DNA from: Thereva unica
Taxonomy: Eukaryota; Arthropoda; Insecta; Diptera; Therevidae
Direction: 5' to 3'
DNA length: 64,000 bases
NCBI GenBank assembly: GCA_949987705.1
Contig: CATLJY010000902.1
Coordinates: forward strand, 1-64,000
Position numbers and translations under genes: made by a program. The notes under the pieces are model-generated. The model did not search any database, was not told where the DNA came from, and saw only the letters and a program-made list of their open reading frames with translations. The stretch's first letter is position 1, and the number at the start of each line of letters is the position of its first letter. Of the stretch, positions 56,213-64,000 are shown piece by piece.

Positions 56213-57427
56213 ATATTCACAAACACACTAATATAACTTTTTTTTTCTTTATTGTTTTATTACTATTTTATTATTCCTTAAAATTGTTAAATTAAAACAA
56301 CACACTGATATAACTACCTTTTTTTTCTTTATTGTTTTATTACTACTTTATTATTACTTGAAATTCTCTTTAATAACTTGGAGTTGTTTTCCTACCTTTT
56401 CTGTTATTTCTCGTTATCGTTGATTTATAGCACGACCTTACTTGTATTTTTCTTTTTTAATTGTTTTATATATTTGTAAATATGTTCTCTTAATTCTATT
56501 TCTATTTATTTTTGTTTTTCTTTATAACACAATTCTCGAATAACACAAAATTCTTGTTCTTAAATAACACCTAAATTCTTATTCTTAAAAGAATCACAAC
56601 ACAAGATTCTTTTTCTTAAAAGAATCACAACACAAGATTCTTATTCTTAAAAGAATCACAACACAAGATTCTTATTCTTAAAAGAATCACAACACAAGAT
56701 TCTTATTCTTAAAAGATCACAAAACAAGATTCTTATTCTTAAAAGAATCACAACACAAGATTCTTATTCTTAAAAGATACACAACACAATATTCTTAGTC
56801 TTAAAAGATACACAACACGAGATTCTTAGTCTTCAAAGATACACAACATAAAATTATATTTTAAGCCGGCCCGTATTATTCCTTCAGTAATATTCTTCTT
56901 ACGGGTTTATTCTTTTTTAAAAAAATTCAAGACAATGATCACACCCGCCGCCTTTTAAATAAAATCAACCGTCGCCGCGGAAAGTTTTAGTCAGACTCCA
57001 CGATCGATCTCTCGATCGATCCTCAGTTTTCCAAAACTTTCTTTTTAAAAGTCCTTCGATTGCATTTTTCCTCCGGGCCTTCAACCTAGGTGCAAAAGTC
57101 ACCTGCTGGTGCTTGACCCAAGGCTGAGGTCGCCGGCCGGAAAAACGCACCCGTCGGCTTTTCTTCAAGTGGCCTGAAACTGGCGCAATTTGCTTACGAG
57201 CTTTTTTCTGTCGTTTATTAATTTCGCAAGGCAAATTGCACTAAATATTCTTGCCAATTTCCTTTGGCGTTTCAGGTTACACTTGGATTTTGTGCACGGG
57301 TCATTTACCGGCCCGTGCATTTTTTATGTCAACAAAATTCCGGGTTCAAGGAATTTTGGATTTGGAAATTTAGAAATTATTAGAAATTTTCTTAATTTTG
57401 AGGGTTGCTCAAAATTTCTACATAACA
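56145..57427 (-). repeat. Errantivirus 5' LTR
   Basis: 1283 bp. It carries the same 31-bp repeats (about 56520-56850) but a shorter TA tract and a 23-bp longer stretch at about 57209-57246 than the 3' LTR. Confidence 0.95.
56965..57320 (-). pseudogene. Disrupted copy of the LTR-encoded basic ORF
   Basis: The ATG and hairpin (57298-57320) are kept, but the extra 23 bp shift the frame. The remaining open part (56965-57234) starts without an ATG. Confidence 0.5.
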
Positions 57428-57431
57428 GAGC

Positions 57432-58400
57432 TATAGGGCTGAAATTTTGACAGTGCATCCCTATAATGATTTGGAAATCCACTAAAAAGTGATTTTTAGA
57501 AATTCATCCCCTTAGGGGGTGAAATGGGGTTTACCCAAACCGCTGGAGCTATAGGGCTGAAATTTTGCCAGTGCATCCCTTTAATGACGTGGACATCCAC
57601 TAAAATACGATTTTTCGAAATTCATACCCTAAGGGGGTGAAATGGGGTTTTTCCAAACCGCTAAAGCTATAGGGCTGAAATTTTGACAGTGCATCCCTAT
57701 AATGGCGTGGACATCCACTATAAAGCGATTTTGCGAAATTCATCCACTAAGGGGGTGAAATGGGGTTACCCCAAACTGGTGGAGCTATAGGGCTGAAATT
57801 TGGAAAGTGCATCCCTTTAATGACGTGGACATCCACTAAGAAGCGATTTTTCGAAATTCATCTCCTAAGTGGGTGAAATGGGGTCAACCCAAAACCGCTT
57901 TAACTATAGGGCTGAAATTTTGACGGTGCATCCCTATAATGGCGTGGACATCCACTAAAAAGCGATTTTTCGGAATTCATCTCCTAAGGGGTTGAAATGA
58001 GGTTTATTCAAACCGCTAAATTTATAATGCTGAAATTTTGACAATGCATCCCTACAATGGCATGGACATCCACTATAAAGCGATTTTGCGAAATTCATCC
58101 CCTAAGGGGGTGAAATGGGGTTGCCCCAAACCGCTGGAGCTATAGGGCTGACATTTTGACAGTGCATCCCTATAATGACGTGGACATCCACTTAGGAGCG
58201 ATTTTTTGAAATTCATCCCCTAAGGGGGTTAAATGGGGTTAACCCAAACCGCTGGAGCTGAACGGCTGAAATTTTGACAGTGCATCTCTATGATGACGTG
58301 GACATTCACTAAGAGGCGATTACTCGAAATTCATTCCCTAAGGGGGTGAAATGGGGTTAACCTAAACCTCTGAAGCTGAAGGGCTGAAATTTTGACAGTG
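57432..58400. repeat. R118 array in H2, part 2
   Basis: About eight units continuing the 44200-45360 array after the provirus. Confidence 0.9.
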
Positions 58401-58760
58401 CATCCTTATAATCACGTAGAAATGAATGACTCGAAATTTACTTTACTTAATATTCATTTGTGATTGCTTCGTAATTTCTTGCACCCACGTAAATAGGCGA
58501 ACAAACTTAACGAACGTTCGTCATACCCTAAAATGTCACTTCCCTTGATGACATATTCATGCCAATCTCTGGTTCAAAACTTGCAGATTTGTTGAGCAGA
58601 GGTGATATACGCAGCAATTTGTTTACCATATATATTAAAAAAATGCACTATAATAAACCTTTTTTAGGGATAATAACAGCTAACTTTTTTGTTTGTTTTT
58701 TTTTTTTTTTAAGACATTGCACATAATAAACTGTTTTTATGCTAGCGGGTTTTATGCTAG
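58401..58760 (+). other. H2 3' segment and terminus
   Basis: Conserved unique segment shared with H1, H3 and H4, then poly-T and the CTAG end at 58757-58760. Confidence 0.7.
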
Positions 58761-59194
58761 TTCATTATATAAATGATAATAAAAGTTGGTTTTTTGGCAT
58801 GGCTTTTTCCAACTATGTATAAAAAATTGTTTCATTTTTCAATTTACTTTTATTGTTCTCGAAAAATTTTGTTATTGCAGACTTCTAGAGTTAAATTAAA
58901 AAAAGCTATAGAAAATGGCCCTCGAATTTCGAGTCCTGGATGCGGCTATTTGCATTAATTTTAAATATTTTAACGTTCAGGCAATTTTGGTCATAGTTCA
59001 AATAAATGTATTTTGAATCTAATGACTCCAACTTTTATAGGAATAGTTGGTTTTTTATTATTGGTTGATAAAAGTTGAATTTAGAAGCTTTGAAATGATT
59101 TTAAATATTTAAACGTTAGCTGCATCAAGGCGCACCGGGTCCTAGCTATCCAAAATACAGAAAATAAGCAGTTCATTGCGACACTGCATCTGTG
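58761..59194. other. Unassigned A/T-rich DNA
   Basis: No gene seen. Near 59128 GGCGCACCGGGTCCTAGCTA is a mutated copy of the R128-Helitron 3' end, so an eroded element ends here. Imperfect copies of TTTTAAATATTTTAACGTT (about 58958 and 59098) hint at an old internal duplication. Confidence 0.4.
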
Positions 59195-59411
59195 TATGAA
59201 AATTCATATCTCGAAAAATAATATGTCAATGGATGGTTTTTATTGTCGCGATCAACATGTCAGATCCCTAATAGTTTCACATTTTGTTATTTGGAATCAA
59301 AAATACCACAAAATTGCTTTTTTCAAACTCCCCTACGGTATATTAAAATGCTTCACCTGATTACTACTATTGGCTTATGGGTGCAGCATAGGCGCCCCGG
59401 GTCCCAGCTAG
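59195..59411 (+). mobile_element. R128-family Helitron 3' end fragment with insertion
   Basis: Matches the A-G tail (CATATCTCGAAAAATAATAT, GGCTTATGGGTGCAGCATAG) and ends in CTAG at 59408-59411. About 115 bp (about 59247-59363) of unrelated sequence interrupts the tail. Confidence 0.65.
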
Positions 59412-59427
59412 TTTATATGTATAATAA

Positions 59428-59977
59428 CTAGTGGGATTTTGTGCCTAGAGACTAGCCACTAATTACGCTTTTTCATGGTATTCTTTCTGTTGAATAACAC
59501 TTCAGACTCACTTCCACGCCGCCGGATCTGGGAATCGAGGCCAATAATTCGAATGTGTCAAATTGAAAAAAAAAAAAGCACATCACACATGTAAACACTA
59601 TAGAAAACGAATCTAAACATTTTTCTTTGGATTGGAGGAAAATCTAATGTGGTGCACTTTGCACAACAGAATTAGGTGTATTATTTTACTTAAACATACA
59701 TGTCTTATTGTTAAAAATTCGGCTTACCGCACCCTAGTTTGGCCATGGAGATTCATAAGTATCACACTGACCAACGCTATATATAATTAATCTTGAAAAG
59801 TTTTTGTTAATGGCTTATGTAGGTTATAAGTTGTGAGACTGCGTAATCTAAAACTTAACAAAGTATTTAACAAACACTACAATATAATCATAATAGCTTA
59901 AAAAAAAGGAAATCAAATGTAAACAATAAAATTCTTTGATTCTTCACACACGTCATGGTATATTTCTTTATTCAATA
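59428..59977 (-). mobile_element. Element S, partial copy
   Basis: Starts with CTAGTGGGATTTTG as at 9448 and follows it to TCGGCTTACCGCACC. It then continues with sequence matching 10550-10790, so about 760 bp present in the first copy are absent. It is cut off at 59978 by H3. Confidence 0.65.
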
Positions 59978-62008
59978 CTAGCATAAAACCCGCGTGCCTT
60001 GCAACGCCTTTACAAAAAAACTATTATGTTTATTATGTGCACTGTTTTCCTTGAAAAAAAAAAAAAAAACAAACAAAAAAGTCAGTTGTTATTATCCCTA
60101 AAAAAGGTTTATTATAGAGCATTTTTTTTAATAAACATGGTAAACAAATTGCTGCGTATATCACCTCTGCTCAACAAATCTGCAAGTTTTGAAGCAGAGA
60201 TTGGTGTGTATATGTCATCAAGAGAAGTGACAAAGGAATCCTAAATAAAGTGAATTTTGAGTCATTCATTTCCACGTGATTATAGGGATGCACTATCAAA
60301 ATTTCAGCCCTTCAGCCCCAGCGGTTTGGGTTAACTCCATTTCACCCCTTTAGGGGATGAATTTCGAAAAATCGATTTATAGTGGATGTCCACGTCATTA
60401 TAGGGATGCACTGTCAAAATTTCAGCCCTATAGCTCCAGCGGTTTTGGGTTGACCCCATTTCACCCCCTTATGGGATGAATTTCGAAAAATCGCTTCTTA
60501 GTGGATGTCCACGCCATTATAGGGATGCACTGTCAAAATTTCAGCCCTATAGCTCCAGCGGTTTGGTAAACCCCATTTCACCCCCTTAGGGGATGAATTT
60601 CGAAAAATCGCTTCTTAGTGGATGTCCACGTCATTATAGGGACGCACTATCAAAATTTCAGCCCTTCAGCCCCAGCGGTTTGGGTTAACTCCATTTCACC
60701 CCTTTAGGGGATGAATTTCGAAAAATCGATTTATAGTGGATGTCCACGTCATTATAGGGATGCACTGTCAAAATTTCAGCCCTATAGCTCCAGCGGTTTT
60801 GGGTTGACCCCATTTCACCCCCTTATGGGATGAATTTCGAAAAATCGCTTCTTAGTGGATGTCCACGCCATTATAGGGATGCACTGTCAAAATTTCAGCC
60901 CTATAGCTCCAGCGGTTTGGTAAACCCCATTTCACCCCCTTAGGGGATGAATTTCGAAAAATCGCTTCTTAGTGGATGTCCACGTCATTATAGGGACGCA
61001 CTATCAAAATTTCAGCCCTTCAGCCCCAGCGGTTTGGGTTAACTCCATTTCACCCCTTTAGGGGATGAATTTCGAAAAATCGATTGATAGTGGATGTCCA
61101 CGTCATTATAGGGATGCACTGTCAAAATTTCAGCCCTATAGCCCCAGCGGTTTGGGTTAACTCCATTTCACCCCCATATGGGATGAATTTCGAAAAATCG
61201 CTTGTTAGTGGATGTCCACATCATTATAGGGATGCACTGTCAAAATTTCAGCCCTATAGCTCCAGCAGTTTTGGGTTGACCCCATTTCACCCCCTTATGG
61301 GATGAATTTCGAAAAATCGCTTGTTAGTCGATGTTCACGTCATTATTGGGATTCACTGTCAAAATTTCAGCCCTATAGCTCCAGCGGTTTGGGTAAACCC
61401 CATTTCACCCCCTTATGGGATGAATTTCGCAAAATCGCTTGTTAGTGGATATCCACATCATTATAGGGATGCACCGTCAAAATTTCAGCCCTATAGCTCC
61501 AGCGGTTTGGGTAAACCCCATTTCACCCCCTTAGGGGATGAATTTCGAAAAATCGCTTGTTAGTGGATGTTCACGTCATTATTGGGATTCACTGTCAAAA
61601 TTTCAGCCCTATAGCTCCAGCGGTTTTGGGTTGACCCCATTTCACCCCCTTATGGGATGAATTTCGAAAAATCGCCTTTCTGAGATTTGAACCAAATAAT
61701 TTTAAACCAGAATTGTCTAATCTTTCAATTGGTGGCATTAATAATGTTCTACGATATACATTAGCCGAGATACCAGGCGTAGAGCGTAAAAAATTGTGAC
61801 AAATCGTACTAATTAATTAATTAAAAAAAAACTAATCAAAATAGCGAAAAACGGAAACTTACTTCCACCTTCTGGAGTATCCATGCATCTACAAAAAAAA
61901 TTTCAGATTTCTATCTCTTCTAGTTTGGCTACAATGCGTGACGGTACGCACAAGCAGACACACAGATACACAGACTTACAGACACACACTTTCTTTTATT
62001 AATATAGA
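59978..62008 (-). mobile_element. Helitron H3 (minus)
   Basis: On the minus strand it begins TCTATATTAATAAAAGAAAG (ending at 62008) and ends GGCACGCGGGTTTTATGCTAG at 59978, with a GCGT/ACGC hairpin just before the end. Inside: a 5' segment of about 330 bp unlike that of H1 and H2, about twelve R118 units (60270-61675) and the conserved 3' segment. The R118 units form a 357-bp higher-order repeat (copies start near 60371 and 60728). No coding gene. Confidence 0.8.
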
Positions 62009-63802
62009 CTAGCATAAAACCCGCGTGCCTTGCAACGCCTTTAACTAAAAACTGTTTATTATGTGCACTGTTTTCCTTGAAAAAAAAAACAAACAAAAAA
62101 GCCAGTTGTTATTATCCCTAAAAAGGTTTATTATAGAGCATTTTTTTAATAAACATGGTAAACAAATTGCTGCGTATATCACCTCTGCTCAACAAATCTG
62201 CAAGTTTTGAAGCAGAGATTGGTGTGTATATGTCATCAAGAGAAGTGACAAAGGAATCCTAAATAAAGTGAATTTTGAGTCATTCATTTCCACGTGATTG
62301 TAGGGATGCACTGTCAAAATTTCAGCCCTTCAGCCCCAGCGGTTTGGGTTAACTCCATTTCACCCCTTTAGGGGATGAATTTCGAAAAATCGATTTATAG
62401 TGGATCTCCACGTCATTATAGGGATGCACTGTCAAAATTTCAGCCCTATAGCTCCAGCGGTTTTGGGTTGACCCCATGAATTTGGGATGAATTTCGAAAA
62501 GTTGCTTCTTAGTGGATGTCCACGCCATTATAGGGATGCACTGTCAAAATTTCAGCCCTATAGCTCAGGCGGTTTGGGTAAACCCCATTTCCCCCTTTGG
62601 GGAACGAATTTCGAAAAATCGCTTGTTAGTGGATGTTCACGTCATTATTGGTATTCACTGTCAAAATTTCAGTCCTATAGCTCCAGAGGTTTTGGGTTGA
62701 CCCCATTTCATCCCCTTATGGGATGAATTTCGCAAAATCGCTTGTTAGTGGATGTTCACGTCATTATAAGGATGCACTGTAAAAATTTCAGCCCTATAGC
62801 TCCAGCGGTTTGGTAAACCCCATTTCACCCCCTTAGGGGATGAATTTCGAAAAATCGCTTCTTAGTGGATGTCCACGTCATTATAGGGATGCACTGTCAA
62901 AATTTCAGCCCTATAGCTCAGGCGGTTTGGGTAAACCCCATTTCCCCCTTTGGGGAACGAATTTCGAAAAATCGCTTGTTAGTGGATGTTCACGTCATTA
63001 TAAGGATGCACTGTAAAAATTTCAGCCCTATAGCTCCAGCGGTTTGGTAAACCCCATTTCACCCCCTTAGGGGATGAATTTCGAAAAATCGCTTCTTAGT
63101 GGATGTCCACGTCATTATAGGGATGCACTGTCAAAATTTCAGCCCTATAGCTCAGGCGGTTTGGGTAAACCCCATTTCCCCCTTTGGGGAACGAATTTCG
63201 AAAAATCGCTTGTTAGTGGATGTTCACGTCATTATTGGTATTCACTGTCAAAATTTCAGCCCTATAGCTCCAGAGGTTTTGGGTTGACCCCATTTCACCC
63301 CCTTATGGGATGAATTTCGCAAGATCGCTTGTTAGTGGATGTTCACGTCATTATAAGGATGCACTGTAAAAATTTCAGCCCTATATCTCCAGCGGTTTGG
63401 GTAAACCCCATTTCACCCCCTTAGGGGATGAATTTCGAAAAATCGCCTTTCTGAGATTTGAAACAAATAATTTTAAACCAGAATTGTCTAATCTTTCAAT
63501 TGGTGGCATTAATAATGTTCTACGATATACATTAGCCGAGATACCAGGCGTAGAGCGTAAAAAATGGTGACAAATCTTACTAATTAATTAATTAAAAAAA
63601 ACTAATCAAAATAGCGAAAAACGGAAACTTACTTCCACCTTCTGGGGTATCCATGCATCTACAAAAAAAATTTCAGATTTCTATCTCTTCTAGTTTGGCT
63701 ACAATGCGTGACGGTACGCACAAGCAGACACACAGATACACAGACACACAGATACACAGACACACAGACACACAGACACACACTTTCCTTTATTAATATA
63801 GA
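62009..63802 (-). mobile_element. Helitron H4 (minus), abutting H3
   Basis: Its CTAG (62009-62012) directly follows the TC start of H3 with no spacer. Its own 5' TC is at 63801-63802. The internal array (62290-63448) has about ten R118 units, several with the variant CCCCCTTTGGGGAACG, in a higher-order order different from H3. The 5' segments of H3 and H4 are almost identical except for a longer CACAGA run in H4 (63727-63780). Confidence 0.8.
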
Positions 63803-64000
63803 AGAAGATTAGTAAAAAGAATATAAACTTTTATTAAATAGTAGTTTAGAGTTGAAAAATAATGAAATAAAAAACTTGCAGTACAAAAACTTTGTTTTTT
63901 TTGCGGCAAAAAAACTTGTCTTTTTTGCGACAAAAAAACTTGTCTTTTTTGCTGTGCAGTTTTTTGTACATAAAATTGAAAAACTCCAATTTTAACTTAT
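63803..64000. repeat. Flanking dispersed repeat and 25-bp repeats
   Basis: 63811-63895 is the inverse of 43821-43905. After it come repeated CAAAAAAACTTGTCTTTTTT units (63905-63950). No gene is seen to the end of the window. Confidence 0.65.

Larger units (their letters stand above)
45361..57427 (-). mobile_element. Errantivirus-like endogenous retrovirus (gypsy class), degenerate
   Basis: A 12.07-kb minus-strand provirus with LTRs of 1275 bp (45361-46635) and 1283 bp (56145-57427), flanked by the 4-bp duplication GAGC (45357-45360 and 57428-57431) in the R118 array. Order: 5' LTR, tRNA-Ser primer site, gag, pol by -1 frameshift, env, an extra 1.3-kb module with a gene-like unit on the opposite strand, purine tract, 3' LTR. 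gag, pol and env each carry at least one disabling change, so this copy is not expected to be infectious. The LTRs differ by a 23-bp indel and by microsatellite length. Confidence 0.95.
43927..58760 (+). mobile_element. Helitron H2 (plus), split by an errantivirus
   Basis: The 5' end is TCCTTACTAATATTATAAAT at 43927, preceded by A. The 3' end GCGGGTTTTATGCTAG is at 58760, followed by T. Contents: a leader with a GTCT run, an R118 array read inversely (44200-45360 and 57432-58400), and the conserved 3' segment. Just before the end the usual GGCGTTGCAAGGCACGC hairpin is missing and a second ATGCTAG stands there instead. No Helitron protein is present. Confidence 0.8.

Noticed and set aside
45361..57427. 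CRISPR-like interpretation of the regular 31-bp or 58-bp repeats
   Set aside because: The repeats are contiguous or have similar spacers, lie within a retroviral LTR or 3' region, and no cas genes exist. These are minisatellites.

Overview
This 64-kb window is AT-rich, repeat-dense animal DNA, most probably from an insect. The grounds are an endogenous retrovirus of the errantivirus (gypsy/17.6/297) type with a baculovirus-F-like envelope gene and a tRNA-Ser primer site, two BEL/Pao LTR retrotransposons, a hAT transposon, and many Helitron-like elements built around internal minisatellites (the DINE-1/HINE style of arthropod genomes). I see no confident single-copy host gene, rRNA or functional tRNA. 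The insect order cannot be told from the sequence.

Layout. 1-13691: a head-to-tail chain of seven Helitron-like elements (A-G, plus orientation) that carry a 128-bp minisatellite (R128). A-B and D-E are near-identical copies about 4.30 kb apart. Element F holds a TTAA-flanked MITE (7480-8198). Element G is split by another Helitron-like element (S, 9448-12199) with tRNA-like SINE heads. 13692-14856: microsatellites and unassigned DNA. 14857-19475 (continuing at 31044-31443): a large imperfect palindrome centred on a broken hAT element. Each arm has its own later insertion: a Stowaway-like MITE on the left and Helitron H1 on the right.

19476-31043: Helitron H1 (minus), containing a foldback plus 269-bp repeat element (R269), a 118-bp repeat array (R118), and an intact BEL/Pao element (BEL1, 24150-29997, one 1778-aa gag-pol ORF, near-identical LTRs). 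31636-43820: a second R269 element with a defective BEL/Pao element (BEL2, 32847-43345, minus) inside. 43927-58760: Helitron H2 (plus), whose R118 array is interrupted by a 12.07-kb errantivirus (45361-57427, minus). 59195-59977: Helitron fragments. 59978-63802: two abutting Helitrons, H3 and H4 (minus).

The most unusual content is in the errantivirus. Between env and the 3' LTR, on the opposite strand, lies a small GC-rich gene-like unit (46902-47419): ATG, in-frame GT-AG intron, CCHC zinc-knuckle exon, stop and AATAAA. The same provirus shows a textbook -1 frameshift site between gag and pol, a long basic ORF inside its LTR, and tandem hairpin repeats downstream of env. Other points worth following are a shared core in supposedly different Helitron minisatellites, the hAT-centred palindrome, and BEL2, which looks defective before its recent insertion and carries a minisatellite that multiplies its polypurine-tract motif.
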